A stretch of DNA of 64,000 bases from Knoellia locipacati (GTDB lineage: Bacteria > Actinomycetota > Actinomycetes > Actinomycetales > Dermatophilaceae). Below are positions 19,149-28,451 of this stretch, in pieces. The notes below the pieces were generated by a model. The model did not search any database. It was not told the origin of the DNA and was given only the letters and a program-made list of their open reading frames with translations. The stretch spans positions 310,001-374,000 of the forward strand of contig NZ_BKBA01000009.1 in the NCBI RefSeq assembly GCF_007992835.1. The letters run 5' to 3'. The position numbers and the translations under genes were made by a program. Every line of letters starts with the position of its first letter. Position 1 is the first letter of the stretch.

Positions 19149-20785
19149 GCGAGCACCGCGACCCGGGCACGACCCCGGACACCGACGTCACGCGCTGGCT
19201 GCTCACGGCCGACGAGCGCGACAACCCCCACACGACGATCGACGACCACCACCCCGGCGACCGGGCCTGGTCGACGGGCAACCTCGTCCGCCCCCTGGTC
19301 GACGGCGCCACCTACTTCGCCGAGCTGCACCGCGTCCTCGAGGCCACCGTCGAGGGAGACCTCGTGATGTTCGCCGGGTGGCGGATCGACGGCGACGAGC
19401 AGCTCACCGACGACCCCGACAGCCGGCTGCTCGCGGTCCTCGACCGCGCCGAGAACCGCAGGGTCAACGTCCGCGTGCTCATCTGGCGCTCGCACACCGA
19501 GCAGCTCGACTTCTCCGCCGAGGAGAACCGCGCGGTCGCCGAGGAGCTCGCCGACGACGACGACGAGCACGCCGAGGTCCTGCTCGACATGCGGGTGAGG
19601 CGCGGCGGGGCCCACCACCAGAAGTTCGTCGTCGTGCGCCACCACAACGACCCCTCGCGCGACGTCGCGTTCGTCGGCGGCATCGACGTCGCGCACTCGC
19701 GCCGGGACACCTCCGAGCACCACGGCGACCCCCAGCAGCAGGCGCTCGCCGACGAGTACGGCCCGAGCCCGGGCTGGCACGACGTCCACTGCGCGATCAC
19801 CGGTCCAGCGGTCGCCGACGTCGAGACGGTCTTCCGGGAGCGGTGGGAGGACCCCTCCCCCCTCACCCCCGCCCTGCACTCCCGGCTGCGTGACCGGTTG
19901 AGCCGCGTCCAGCACGAGCCGACTCCCCTGCCGCCCCGGCGCCCTGCTCCCGACCCGGTCGAGGGCGGCACGCACGTCGTCCAGGTGCTGCGCACCTACC
20001 CGCACCGGCACCTGGGGCGTGCCTACCCGTTCGCGCCCCGGGGTGAGCGCTCGATCGCCCGGGCCCACCTCAAGGCCATCGCCCAGGCGCGCCGCCTCAT
20101 CTACATCGAGGACCAGTACCTCTGGTCCTCGACGGTGACGCGGGCGCTCGCCGACGCACTGCGCGACAACCCGGGGCTGCACCTCGTCGCCGTCCTCCCC
20201 CACCGCCCGGACCTGAGCGGCATGGCCGAGCTCCTCCAGCTCGAGGGCCGGTACGAGGCGATCCAGCAGTTCACCGAGGCGGCACCGGACCGCTTCGCGG
20301 CATACGGGATCGAGAACCACGAGGGCTGGCCGGTCTACGTCCACGCCAAGGTCGTCGTCATCGACGACTGGTACGCGACGATCGGGTCGGACAACATCAA
20401 CCGTCGGTCGTGGGGCCACGACTCCGAGCTCGCCGCCCTCGTCGTCGACGATGCCGGGGCCGACCACTCCCCCTACGCCCGCTCACTGCGTCTGCGTCTG
20501 GCCGCGGAACACCTCGACCGCCCGCTGTCGGGCCCGGAGCACGACACGGCGCTCGCGGACTGCATCCCTGCCGAGGGCCTCTTCGCGGCCTATGCCGAGA
20601 CCGCCGCGAGGCTTCAGGCCTGGCACGACGGCGGCATGCTCGGGCCACGCCCGACCGGACGCCTGCGGACGGTGAGCGAGCCCGACATCGGCCGGTGGCC
20701 GCGGCGCGTGCTCGAGGTCCCGCAGCGCCTGCTCGGAGACCCCGACGGGCGTCCCTTCGAGCTGCGCCGGCGGCACGACTACTGA
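19145..20785 (+). CDS. Phospholipase D-like protein with two HKD motifs
   Basis: A 546-residue phospholipase D superfamily protein. The two catalytic halves are GGAHHQKFVVVRHHND (near residue 155) and PVYVHAKVVVIDDWYATIGSDN (near 400), each with the His-x-Lys pair. IYIEDQYLWSS and FVGGIDVAHSRRD are typical of the PLD family. No signal peptide or membrane segment is visible, so it looks cytoplasmic. Candidate activities are phosphatidyl hydrolysis, transphosphatidylation or cardiolipin synthesis. The start ATG 19145 overlaps the malY stop by 4 bp, so the two genes form an operon. A hairpin follows the stop. Confidence 0.88.
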   Translation: MSEHRDPGTTPDTDVTRWLLTADERDNPHTTIDDHHPGDRAWSTGNLVRPLVDGATYFAELHRVLEATVEGDLVMFAGWRIDGDEQLTDDPDSRLLAVLDRAENRRVNVRVLIWRSHTEQLDFSAEENRAVAEELADDDDEHAEVLLDMRVRRGGAHHQKFVVVRHHNDPSRDVAFVGGIDVAHSRRDTSEHHGDPQQQALADEYGPSPGWHDVHCAITGPAVADVETVFRERWEDPSPLTPALHSRLRDRLSRVQHEPTPLPPRRPAPDPVEGGTHVVQVLRTYPHRHLGRAYPFAPRGERSIARAHLKAIAQARRLIYIEDQYLWSSTVTRALADALRDNPGLHLVAVLPHRPDLSGMAELLQLEGRYEAIQQFTEAAPDRFAAYGIENHEGWPVYVHAKVVVIDDWYATIGSDNINRRSWGHDSELAALVVDDAGADHSPYARSLRLRLAAEHLDRPLSGPEHDTALADCIPAEGLFAAYAETAARLQAWHDGGMLGPRPTGRLRTVSEPDIGRWPRRVLEVPQRLLGDPDGRPFELRRRHDY

Positions 20786-20795
20786 CCTCGTCGCG

Positions 20796-20821
20796 CCCGG
20801 ACGGAACCGATTCGGTCCGGG
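20796..20821 (+). terminator. Hairpin terminator after the phospholipase D gene
   Basis: CCCGGAC (20796-20802) pairs with GTCCGGG (20815-20821), and an inner GAA/TTC pair flanks a CCGA loop. It begins 11 bp after the stop. Confidence 0.55.
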
Positions 20822-20835
20822 TGCAGGGCATGGGA

Positions 20836-20841
20836 TATGGT
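20836..20841 (+). promoter_or_regulatory. Possible -10 box for tRNA-Pro
   Basis: TATGGT lies 36 bp before the tRNA and is one of the few AT-rich hexamers here. TTCGGT, 19 bp upstream, is a weak -35 candidate. Confidence 0.35.
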
Positions 20842-20876
20842 TTCGTTCGCTCGCGCGGAAACGCACGGGCGAGCCA

Positions 20877-20950
<74 letters not shown>

Positions 20951-20956
20951 CGCACA

Positions 20957-20994
20957 GAGGGCGGTCCTCCGACAGAGTCGGAAGGGCCGCCCTC
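20957..20994. terminator. Bidirectional hairpin between tRNA-Pro and the histidine kinase gene
   Basis: Positions 20957-20968 and 20983-20994 form a 12-bp stem with one G-T pair, extended inside by CCGAC/GTCGG around an AGA loop. It serves both the tRNA and the converging kinase operon. Confidence 0.75.
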
Positions 20995-21038
20995 GTGCAT
21001 GTGCCGGGTCCAGTCGACCCGGCCCTGCCTGCTCGCTG

Positions 21039-23105
21039 TCAGGCCACGGCGTCGGCGTCCGCGGCGGTGCCGAGCGGGAGCACGAGGACGACCGTCGTCC
21101 CCTCGCCCTCGACCGAGTGCAGCTCGAGCTCGCCGTGGTGGGCCTCGACGATCGCCTTGACGATGGCCAGGCCGAGCCCGGTCCCGGGGATGGCCTGCGC
21201 CGTGGCGTTGCTCGCCCGGAAGAACCGCGAGAACATCCGCTGCATGTCGGCCTCCGGGATCCCGATCCCGTCGTCGCGACACTGGACGCGCACCCTGGTG
21301 GCCTCGACGACGGCCGAGACCGTGACCGATCCCCCCGCCCGCGAGAACTTCACGGCGTTGCCGATGACGTTGGTGAGGGCGCGCCCGAGCTGCAGGGGGT
21401 CACCCGAGACGACGCAGGACTCGGGCATGTCGAGGATGTCGAGCCCGACCCGGTTGTCGCCGGCCTGGGGCTGGAGGTCCTGGACGACGTCGGCCACGAG
21501 CACCGAGAGGTCGACCGGGACGAAGCTCGGGTCCAGGCCCCGGGTCTCGATCCGGTTGAGCACGAGGACGTCCTCGATGAGACCGCGCAGGCGCTTGGTG
21601 TTGCGCTCGATGACCGCGAGTGCCTTGAGCTGCGCGGGCTCGAGCTCGCCGAGATCGCCGTCCTCGAGCATCTCGAGGTAGCCCGCGATCGAGGTCAGGG
21701 GGGTGCGCAGCTCGTGGCTGACGGTGCCGACGAACTCATCCTTCTGCCGGTCGAGGGCCTCGAGCCGCTCGACGTGCTCGATCTGCTGGGCCTGACGCTC
21801 CTCGGCCACGAAGGCCCGTGCCGTGTGGGCGGTCGCCTGCTGCAGCGCCGTGCGCTCGTGCGTCGTCCAGGTCCGGGGCTCGGGCGCGACGAGCAGCATC
21901 GCCCCGATGACGCCGTCGCCCACACCGAACGGGGTGCCGAGCAGCGCGCCGGCCGGCACCTGCTCGGCGATGCTGCCGATGAACGGCCAGTGGCGCAGCT
22001 CGTCGTGCTCCAGGTCAGGGGTCTCGAGCAGGCGCCCCGAGAGCCACAGGCCCTGGGCGATGCTCTCGCGCGAGACGGGAGGCTCGAGGATCATCTTCGA
22101 CTCGTCGATGGCACCCAGGGGCCACGACGCCGCGAGACGCCACGTGGTGCCGTCGTGGTCGGACATCGGGGTGGTGAAGATCAGCGCCACCGTCCCGGTC
22201 GCTTCCCCCAGCGCCTCGGCCATGATGCCGAGTGCCTCCTGGCCGGTGACGCGGCTTCGCAGCCGGGTGGCGAGCCCGAGGGTGACCTCGCGCATCCGGA
22301 TCGCCTCGCGCTGGTCGGCCTCCAGCACGGCGGTCGTCTCGGTGAGGTGGTTGAAGTCGGCGGCGAGCGCGCGCACGTCGAGCGGCCCCTCGTCCTCGTC
22401 GGCCCGGGCGTCGCGGTGGCCGAGGCGCTGCTGGTGCACGACCTCGCGCAGGTCCTCGATCGACCCGCTGAGCGCCCGGGCGATCCGCCACCCTCCCCAG
22501 AGCGCGAGCCCCGACGACACGAGCGCCCCGACGACGAGCAGGGACAGGGCGCGGCTGAGCTGCCCCGTCGAGTTCTCGCGGGCCTGGACCCGCTGCGCGC
22601 GCAGGTCGTAGCCGAGCGCGTCGTTCGTCGTCCGCACCCGGTCGAAGAGCTGCTTGCCGGTCATGAGGTCGAGGTTGCCCCCGGCGGCGAGGCGGGAGCG
22701 CGAGGCGTCGGCGTACTCCCACCACGCGGCGACGGCCTCGGACTGGGCGTCGAGCCGGGCCGACCACTGGCCGATGTCGGGTGAGAGCGCCTGGCGCAGT
22801 CCGGCCTGGTAGGCCCGCGAGCGTGCCTCGGCACCGTTGAACGGCTGCAGCAGGACCGGGTCCGCGGTGGCGTCGTAGGCGCGCAGGCCGGTCTCGGCGT
22901 CGGTGAGCGTCTGGAGCAGCGCGGAGTTCGCGTCGGCGGCGGGGCCGAGGACCGTGGCGAGCCGGTCGACCTGTCGTGAGGCACCGACCACGGCGACCGT
23001 GCCGGTGATGAGCGCGAGGAGCATGAGCCCCACGAGGGTGAACACGAGCCGACGCAGCCTCTGGGTGACCGTGAGGTCCGACGAGACGATCGACGAGATG
23101 GTCAC
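21039..23105 (-). CDS. Membrane sensor histidine kinase with CHASE3, HAMP and GAF domains
   Basis: A 688-residue sensor kinase. Membrane segment 1 (about 20-42) and segment 2 (about 185-208) bracket an extracytoplasmic CHASE3-like domain (SALLQTLTDAETGLRAYDAT, near 61-80). HAMP (about 209-262) and a GAF-like domain (about 285-430) follow. HisKA has the phospho-acceptor His464 in GTVSHELRTPLTSI, and HATPase_c has VGNAVKFS-type (NVIGNAVKFSRAGG), DDGIGIPEADMQRMF and GTGLGLAIVKAIVEAH boxes. The GTG start at 23105 overlaps the glycosyltransferase stop. It closes an operon that begins with a receiver-only protein, its most likely partner. Confidence 0.93.
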   Translation of the reverse strand: MTISSIVSSDLTVTQRLRRLVFTLVGLMLLALITGTVAVVGASRQVDRLATVLGPAADANSALLQTLTDAETGLRAYDATADPVLLQPFNGAEARSRAYQAGLRQALSPDIGQWSARLDAQSEAVAAWWEYADASRSRLAAGGNLDLMTGKQLFDRVRTTNDALGYDLRAQRVQARENSTGQLSRALSLLVVGALVSSGLALWGGWRIARALSGSIEDLREVVHQQRLGHRDARADEDEGPLDVRALAADFNHLTETTAVLEADQREAIRMREVTLGLATRLRSRVTGQEALGIMAEALGEATGTVALIFTTPMSDHDGTTWRLAASWPLGAIDESKMILEPPVSRESIAQGLWLSGRLLETPDLEHDELRHWPFIGSIAEQVPAGALLGTPFGVGDGVIGAMLLVAPEPRTWTTHERTALQQATAHTARAFVAEERQAQQIEHVERLEALDRQKDEFVGTVSHELRTPLTSIAGYLEMLEDGDLGELEPAQLKALAVIERNTKRLRGLIEDVLVLNRIETRGLDPSFVPVDLSVLVADVVQDLQPQAGDNRVGLDILDMPESCVVSGDPLQLGRALTNVIGNAVKFSRAGGSVTVSAVVEATRVRVQCRDDGIGIPEADMQRMFSRFFRASNATAQAIPGTGLGLAIVKAIVEAHHGELELHSVEGEGTTVVLVLPLGTAADADAVA

Positions 23106-24562
23106 GTCTTGCCCTCCTCGCCGCCCAGGCCCACTCGGGTCATGGTCCCCCACACCTGCTTCTGCCCGCGCAGGCTGGCCCACCAGCCCTGGAGGCGCCA
23201 CCACGCGGTGAGCTGGCGGTAGCCGATGTTCTCGGCGATGGCCGCGAGGAGCATCGTGCCCAGGTCCCGCCACCGGGCGTACTTGCGGAAGGTCATCTCC
23301 TCGAGCGTCATGGCCGCGAGCGTCACGAGGATGGCGTAGCCGTAGGCGACGAGCATGAAGAGGATGGCGAAGGGGACGTTGATGACGTCGAGCACGAGAC
23401 CGAGGACCACGAGGAGCAGGCCCACGAACTCGAGCAGCGGCGCGATGAGCTCGAAGAACCAGTAGTAGGGCACCGCGAGCATGCCGACCTTGCCGTAGCG
23501 CGGGTTGAACATCATGTGCTTGTACTTCCAGAGGGTCTCCCACAGGCCGCGGTGCCAGCGGGCCCGCTGCTTCTGGAGCACCTTGGCCGTCGACGGCACC
23601 TCGGTCCAGCACACCGGCTCACCGACGAACTTCACGCGGTAGTCACGGCCCTCGCGCTTGAGGTGCTGGTGCACGCGCATGAGCACCTCGAAGTCCTCGC
23701 CGATGCTGTCGGTGTCGAGACCGCCGACCTCGACGAGGATGTCGCGGCGGAAGACACCGAACGCCCCCGAGATGAGGACGAGCGCCCCGAGACGGGACCA
23801 CCCGGCACGGCCGATGAGGAACGCCCGGAGGTACTCGACGACCTGGATGCGCGGCAGGAGCTGGCGTGGCATCCGGGGCTCGACGAGACGACCCGCGACG
23901 ACGCGGCTGCCGTTGGCGGCACGGATGACCCCACCGGTGGCGACCATGCGCGTCGGGTCGTCCGCGAAGGGCACCGTCACCGTCATGAGAGCGTCGGGGT
24001 CGAGGATCGAGTCGGCGTCGACGAAGACGAGCAGCTCGCCCCCGGCAGCGTTGATGCCGAGGTTGACGGCGTCGGACCGCCCCGAGTTCGTCTTGCGGAT
24101 GATCGTCAGCGGCGTCCGCCCGTTGCGCGGGACGTGGACGGAGAGGACCTCGGCCTTGACGGGCAGGTCGGCGGGGATCTCGCGGTCGACCTCGACGAGG
24201 TCGAAGGCCTCCTTGAGCACGGCGAACGTGTCGTCGCTGCTCCCGTCGTCGACACCCACGACGTCGTGGTGGGGATAGCGCAGCGACAACAGGGACTGGA
24301 TGGACTGCACGATGCCGGCGGCCTCGTTGTACATCGGGACGACGAGCGTCACCGGCGGCACGAACTCGCTGGCGACACGCTCCTGCCGGCCGGTCTGCTC
24401 GACCCGGCGCAGGTGGTGCACGAAGTCCCACGCGGCCAGCCCGATGAAGATGAGGTAGGAGGTGTTGATGAGGACGAAGTAGACGAGGACCGGCCACTGC
24501 ACCGCGGCCAGCACGTCGATGACGACCTCCCGCAGCCCGGGGATGATGTCGTCGGGGCTCAT
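23102..24562 (-). CDS. Processive family 2 glycosyltransferase, membrane protein (PgaC/cellulose synthase-like)
   Basis: A 486-residue GT2 enzyme. An N-terminal membrane segment (about 25-47) is followed by the catalytic domain: VVPMYNE (74-80), VVGVDDGSSDDT with Asp105-106, VDADS (181-185), GED (288-290) and QRARW (332-336), the QxxRW signature of processive synthases. Three or four C-terminal membrane spans (about 365-440) would form the export channel, as in poly-N-acetylglucosamine, cellulose or hyaluronan synthases. The sugar cannot be assigned, and no deacetylase or export partner is nearby. It overlaps both neighbours by 4 bp. Control by the two-component genes of the same operon is likely. 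Confidence 0.9.
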   Translation of the reverse strand: MSPDDIIPGLREVVIDVLAAVQWPVLVYFVLINTSYLIFIGLAAWDFVHHLRRVEQTGRQERVASEFVPPVTLVVPMYNEAAGIVQSIQSLLSLRYPHHDVVGVDDGSSDDTFAVLKEAFDLVEVDREIPADLPVKAEVLSVHVPRNGRTPLTIIRKTNSGRSDAVNLGINAAGGELLVFVDADSILDPDALMTVTVPFADDPTRMVATGGVIRAANGSRVVAGRLVEPRMPRQLLPRIQVVEYLRAFLIGRAGWSRLGALVLISGAFGVFRRDILVEVGGLDTDSIGEDFEVLMRVHQHLKREGRDYRVKFVGEPVCWTEVPSTAKVLQKQRARWHRGLWETLWKYKHMMFNPRYGKVGMLAVPYYWFFELIAPLLEFVGLLLVVLGLVLDVINVPFAILFMLVAYGYAILVTLAAMTLEEMTFRKYARWRDLGTMLLAAIAENIGYRQLTAWWRLQGWWASLRGQKQVWGTMTRVGLGGEEGKT

Positions 24563-25671
24563 CGGGCTCCTCGTCCGGTGTCACGCAGGTCGAGCATCTG
24601 GAGCACCCCGGCCACCGCCGACCTCGCAGTCGGAGCCGCGTCGTCGTCGAGGGAGACGGCGCGGATGGCGCTGCGCCCGTGCTCGGACTGGGACAGGGCC
24701 GTCGCGGAGGTCACGGCCAGGGAGCGGTCGTCATCGGCGAGCACCCGGACCATGGCGTCGACGGCCATCTGGCCCCCCAGCTCGCCGAGGGCACGAGCCG
24801 CCGCGCGTCGCACAGCAGGAGGCTCGTGCGGTGCGAGCAGCCGGGCGATGGGCTCGACGTCGGCGGGACGCCCGACGGAACCCAGCGCCTCGGTCGCGCT
24901 GACCCTGACCATGCGGTCGGGGTCGTGGGCCGCGAGCTCGGTGAGGCGCGGGGTGCAGCTGAGGAAGAGACTGTGCCCGGCGACGGCGGCGGCGACGTTG
25001 CGCACCCCGGCGTCCTCGTCGGTGAGCCCGAGCGCCACGGCTGGCTCGGACTGGACCCCGAGCTGGGTGAGCGTGCCCATCGCGACCGTCGCGGGGACGC
25101 CCGGCGCCGACCTGCGGCTGCGGACGGCACGCAGCACGCTCGCGGCCGCCGACGGACCCGCCTCCGGGCCGAGGGCACCGACGGAGCGCGCCGCCACGAT
25201 GCGCACCTCGCCGGAGCGGTCGTCGAGCATCCTGACGAGGTCGAGGGTGAGCGCGGGATCGCGCAGCAGGCCGAGGGTTCGCGTCGCCCGTGCCCGCTTC
25301 ACGCTCGAGCGTGACCCGAGGGCGCGGCGCGCCTTGGCGACGGCGTCCCGCTCGCGCAGCACGCTCACGAGGTCGTCGGCGGGCGTGCCGCGGACCTTGG
25401 TGAGGAGATCGACGACGGCCCGGTCGAGATCGGTGCCCGCCTCACGGTCTTGGGCCAGCCGGCTTCGGGCCTGCCCGGACTCGTCCTCACCGGCCCCGAC
25501 CGCGAGCAGGTCGTGGCGCAGGGGTGCGAGCCGCTGCTTGACCGTCTCGCGCCGACGGGCGATCCGGATGCGGCTCAGCACCACGACGAGGGCCAGCACG
25601 ACACACAGGACGAGGACCCCGACGAGCACCTCGTCGAGGAAGGCGAGCGAGACCGGCGGCTGGTCGGTCAC
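24559..25671 (-). CDS. Membrane-anchored HEAT-repeat protein
   Basis: A 370-residue protein with one N-terminal membrane segment (FLDEVLVGVLVLCVVLALVVVLS, about 10-33), a basic stretch, and about seven HEAT-like helical repeats from residue 110 to the end. Repeats such as DRSGEVRIVAARSVGALG, EDAGVRNVAAAVAGH, DPDRMVRVSATEALGSVG and HEPPAVRRAAARALGELGG are clear. HEAT arrays bind other proteins, so it may tether the response regulator to the synthase. This is inference. The start is GTG 25671, overlapping the regulator stop as GTGA. The ORF could extend to 25950, but that part is the shadow of the regulator gene. Confidence 0.85.
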   Translation of the reverse strand: MTDQPPVSLAFLDEVLVGVLVLCVVLALVVVLSRIRIARRRETVKQRLAPLRHDLLAVGAGEDESGQARSRLAQDREAGTDLDRAVVDLLTKVRGTPADDLVSVLRERDAVAKARRALGSRSSVKRARATRTLGLLRDPALTLDLVRMLDDRSGEVRIVAARSVGALGPEAGPSAAASVLRAVRSRRSAPGVPATVAMGTLTQLGVQSEPAVALGLTDEDAGVRNVAAAVAGHSLFLSCTPRLTELAAHDPDRMVRVSATEALGSVGRPADVEPIARLLAPHEPPAVRRAAARALGELGGQMAVDAMVRVLADDDRSLAVTSATALSQSEHGRSAIRAVSLDDDAAPTARSAVAGVLQMLDLRDTGRGAR

Positions 25672-26051
25672 TGAGAGCGGGAGACGAGGGCCGACACGCG
25701 ATGCACCAGCTCCCGGGGGCTGAAGGGCTTGATGAGGTAGTCGTCGGCCCCCGTCGAGAAGCCCATGTCCACGTCGGTGTCGCGTGAGCGAGCCGTGAGG
25801 AGGACCACCAGGACGCCCTTGAGCGCCTCGTCGGCCCGGACCTCGCGCAGCACGTCGATACCCGACAGGCCCGGCATCATGACGTCGAGCACCGCGAGGG
25901 TCGGCGGGTCGCGCCGGATCTCGTCCAGCGCCTCGACCCCGTTGGCACACGCCCGGACGGTGTAGCCCGACTGGGTGAGCTTGAGCTCGACCAGGTCACG
26001 GATGTCGTCGTCGTCATCCGCCACCACTACCTGCACCGCTGTCGGTGTCAC
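25668..26051 (-). CDS. Receiver-only response regulator
   Basis: A 127-residue CheY-like receiver with no output domain. The acidic cluster is ADDDDDIRDL (11-20), the phosphorylated residue is Asp56 in LAVLDVMMPG, Thr86 is in VVLLTARS and Lys108 is in DYLIKPFSP. It must act by protein contact, and the HEAT protein or the glycosyltransferase encoded next are obvious candidates. The start is GTG 26051, with GAGAGGGG as ribosome site. The ORF reaches an ATG at 26117, but those residues are not receiver-like. It is the first gene of the operon with the HEAT protein, GT2 and histidine kinase. Confidence 0.92.
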   Translation of the reverse strand: MTPTAVQVVVADDDDDIRDLVELKLTQSGYTVRACANGVEALDEIRRDPPTLAVLDVMMPGLSGIDVLREVRADEALKGVLVVLLTARSRDTDVDMGFSTGADDYLIKPFSPRELVHRVSALVSRSQ

Positions 26052-26088
26052 GCGTACCCCTCTCGTCGAGTCACCAGCGTATAGCCCA

Positions 26089-26098
26089 TGACTAGTCA
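26089..26098. promoter_or_regulatory. Palindrome upstream of the response regulator operon
   Basis: TGACTAGTCA is a perfect 10-bp palindrome 38 bp before the regulator start, in an AT-richer stretch with CTATAC next to it. It may be an operator or part of the promoter. No protein is assigned. Confidence 0.3.
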
Positions 26099-26156
26099 GG
26101 CACAGGTGATTGATCATTCCACGAGCGGCGAGTCCCAGGCCGCCCCACGGGGTGGG

Positions 26157-27638
26157 TCAGCGACGCGAGCGCTTCTCGCGCACCCGGACCGAGATCTCGA
26201 GCGGCGTGCCCTCGAAGCCGAACTCCTCACGCAGGCGGCGCTCGATGAAGCGGCGGTAGCCGGCCTCGATGAACCCGGAGGCGAAGAGCACGAACCGCGG
26301 CGGTCGCGTCGAGGCCTGGGTCGCGAAGAGGATGCGCGGCTGCTTGCCGCCACGCACGGGGTGCGGGTGCCCCGCGACGACCTCGCCGAGGAAGGCGTTG
26401 AGGCGACCGGTGGGGACACGGGTGTCCCACGACTCCAGCGCCTGCTCGAGCGCGGGCACGAGGCGGTCCATGTGCCGGCCGGTGGCGGCGGAGACGTTGA
26501 CGCGCGGGGCCCACGGGATCTGCACGAGCTCACGCTCGATCTCGCGCTCGAGGAAGTGGCGGCGCTCCTCGTCGGTGAGGTCCCACTTGTTGTAGGCGAT
26601 GACGAGCGAGCGGCCGGAGTCGACGACCTGCTGGACGACGCGGATGTCCTGCTCGGTGATCTGGGTGGACGCGTCGACGAGCACGACCGCGACCTCGGCC
26701 TTCTCGAGCGCGGTCTGGGTGCGCAGCGAGGCATAGAAGTCGGCGCCGCGGGTCTGGTGCACCCGACGGCGGATGCCGGCCGTGTCGACGAAGCGCCACG
26801 TCTTGCCGCCGAGCTCGATGAACTCGTCGACGGGGTCGCGGGTCGTGCCCGCCACGTCGTCGACGACGACGCGGTCCGACTTCGCGAGCTTGTTGAGCAT
26901 CGAGGACTTGCCCACGTTGGGCCGCCCGAGCAGCGCCACGCGACGGGGCCCACCACGCTGGTAGGCGCCGACCGCGGACTTCTCGGGGAGCACGTCGAGG
27001 ATGGCGTCGAGCACGTCACCGCTGCCGCGGCCGTGCAGCGCGGACACCGGCCACGGCTGACCGAGCCCGAGGTTCCACAGCGCCGCGGCGTCGGCCTCGG
27101 TGCGCTGGTCGTCGACCTTGTTGGCGACGAGGATGACCGGCTTGCCGGAGCGACGCAGCAGCTTGACGACCGCGGCGTCGTCATCGGTCGCACCGACGAC
27201 GGCGTCGACGACGAAGAGGACGGCGTCGGCGAGCTCCACGGCGATCTCGGCCTGCTCGGCCACGCGCAGGTGGATCCCCTTGGCGTCGATCGCCCAGCCG
27301 CCGGTGTCGACGAGGGTGAATCGGGTGCCGGTCCACTCGGCGTCGTAGGCGACACGGTCACGGGTCACACCCGGCACGTCCTCGACCACGGCCTCGCGGC
27401 GGCCGATGATGCGGTTGACGAGCGTGGACTTGCCGACGTTGGGGCGACCGACAACCGCCACGACCGGCACGGCCCCCTCGAACTCGTCGTCGTCGACCGA
27501 GCCGTCGGCGCGGTCGACGAGCGCGAGGTCCTCGTCGTCCAGCTCGAAGTCGTCCAGGCCAACACGCAGGGCATGCGTGACGGACTCGTCCAGTGACCCG
27601 TCGTCGGTCACGGTCTCGTCGGTCTCGGGGGTGTTCAT
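26157..27638 (-). CDS. der: GTPase Der (EngA), ribosome assembly factor
   Basis: A 493-residue double-domain GTPase needed for 50S ribosome maturation. Two G domains each carry a P-loop, [12 protein letters not shown] (near 64) and [12 protein letters not shown] (near 236), with matching DTGGW and DTAGIR G3 and NKVD and NKWD G4 motifs, followed by a KH-like C-terminal domain (about 410-493). An acidic N-terminal extension of about 55 residues is typical of actinobacterial Der. I prefer ATG 27638, with GGGAG 10 nt upstream. ATG 27647 would leave only one base after the ribosome site. It follows plsC by 51 bp. Confidence 0.96.
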   Translation of the reverse strand: MNTPETDETVTDDGSLDESVTHALRVGLDDFELDDEDLALVDRADGSVDDDEFEGAVPVVAVVGRPNVGKSTLVNRIIGRREAVVEDVPGVTRDRVAYDAEWTGTRFTLVDTGGWAIDAKGIHLRVAEQAEIAVELADAVLFVVDAVVGATDDDAAVVKLLRRSGKPVILVANKVDDQRTEADAAALWNLGLGQPWPVSALHGRGSGDVLDAILDVLPEKSAVGAYQRGGPRRVALLGRPNVGKSSMLNKLAKSDRVVVDDVAGTTRDPVDEFIELGGKTWRFVDTAGIRRRVHQTRGADFYASLRTQTALEKAEVAVVLVDASTQITEQDIRVVQQVVDSGRSLVIAYNKWDLTDEERRHFLEREIERELVQIPWAPRVNVSAATGRHMDRLVPALEQALESWDTRVPTGRLNAFLGEVVAGHPHPVRGGKQPRILFATQASTRPPRFVLFASGFIEAGYRRFIERRLREEFGFEGTPLEISVRVREKRSRR

Positions 27639-27689
27639 GGCATCCATTCTCCCAGAGATCGCGTCATGCTCCGTCCGTCGCCGGTCCCG

Positions 27690-28400
27690 TCAGTCCCAGA
27701 GGTCGGGAGGGACGTCGCGCGGCAGCTCGATGCCGTGCCGCTCGCTCGCCTCGCGGACGTGCGACGCGAGTGAGGATCGGATCTCCTCCGCCGCCCGCTC
27801 CAGCCGGACGCGACCCGGTATGCCGGCCCCCGCAGAGCGTGGGTCCCGCTCCCGCGACACCGCGACCGGCTCACCGAAGTCGACGACGAGCCGGCTGCGC
27901 AGCCTGGGCCACGAGTCCGCGAGCTGCCCGGTGGCCCGGGTGCCGAGGCAGGCCACCGGCACGACGGGGGCGTGTCCCTGCAGCGCCAGCCAGGCGACGC
28001 CCTTGCCCGCCTTCTCGAGGTCACCGCGGCCGCGTCCGCCCTCGGGGAAGATGCCGACCACTCCCCCGCGCTCGAGCACCCCGAGCGCCGACGTGAGTGC
28101 GGCACGGTCACCCCGCCCCTGCTCCAGCGGGATCTGGCCGGTGAGGTGGAGCAGTGGCCCGACGCCGAGCTCGAAGGTCGAGGCCAGCACGAGGAAGTGG
28201 GCCGGGCGGGGTGCCATCGCGAGGACGACCGCGCCGTCGAGGTAGCCGGTGTGGTTGGCCGCCAGAATCACCGGACCCGTCGAGGGGACCCGCTGCGCGC
28301 CTGACGCCTGCGCGGCATACAGGGAGCGGACGAGACCCTGACCGACGCGGTGGCCGAGCGTGGCCCGCCACGGCGCGGGAGCGAGCTTCTCGTGCGTCAC
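27690..28400 (-). CDS. 1-acyl-sn-glycerol-3-phosphate acyltransferase family protein (PlsC-like)
   Basis: A 236-residue acyltransferase of the PlsC family, which puts the second acyl chain on lysophosphatidate. The catalytic HX4D is in AANHTGYLDGAVV (near residue 48), and the substrate motif FPEGGRGRGDLEKAGKG is near 118. VPVACLGTR is the third family block. The start is uncertain between GTG 28400 and GTG 28427. I prefer 28400 because a TAGGGT -10 box ends 8 nt before it, giving a leaderless message. It lies between cmk and der, as in other actinobacteria. Confidence 0.9.
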   Translation of the reverse strand: MTHEKLAPAPWRATLGHRVGQGLVRSLYAAQASGAQRVPSTGPVILAANHTGYLDGAVVLAMAPRPAHFLVLASTFELGVGPLLHLTGQIPLEQGRGDRAALTSALGVLERGGVVGIFPEGGRGRGDLEKAGKGVAWLALQGHAPVVPVACLGTRATGQLADSWPRLRSRLVVDFGEPVAVSRERDPRSAGAGIPGRVRLERAAEEIRSSLASHVREASERHGIELPRDVPPDLWD

Positions 28401-28408
28401 GGGCGGTG

Positions 28409-28414
28409 ACCCTA
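28409..28414 (-). promoter_or_regulatory. -10 box of plsC-like gene (leaderless type)
   Basis: TAGGGT on the minus strand, 8 nt before the GTG at 28400. Confidence 0.4.
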
Positions 28415-28451
28415 GCCGAGGTCGCACCGCTCGCGAGCCGGATCGGGCGGG

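Noticed and set aside
23516-25723. 735-residue plus-strand frame across the GT2 and HEAT genes
   Set aside because: Antisense shadow; the minus-strand genes carry complete domain motifs and 4-bp operon overlaps.
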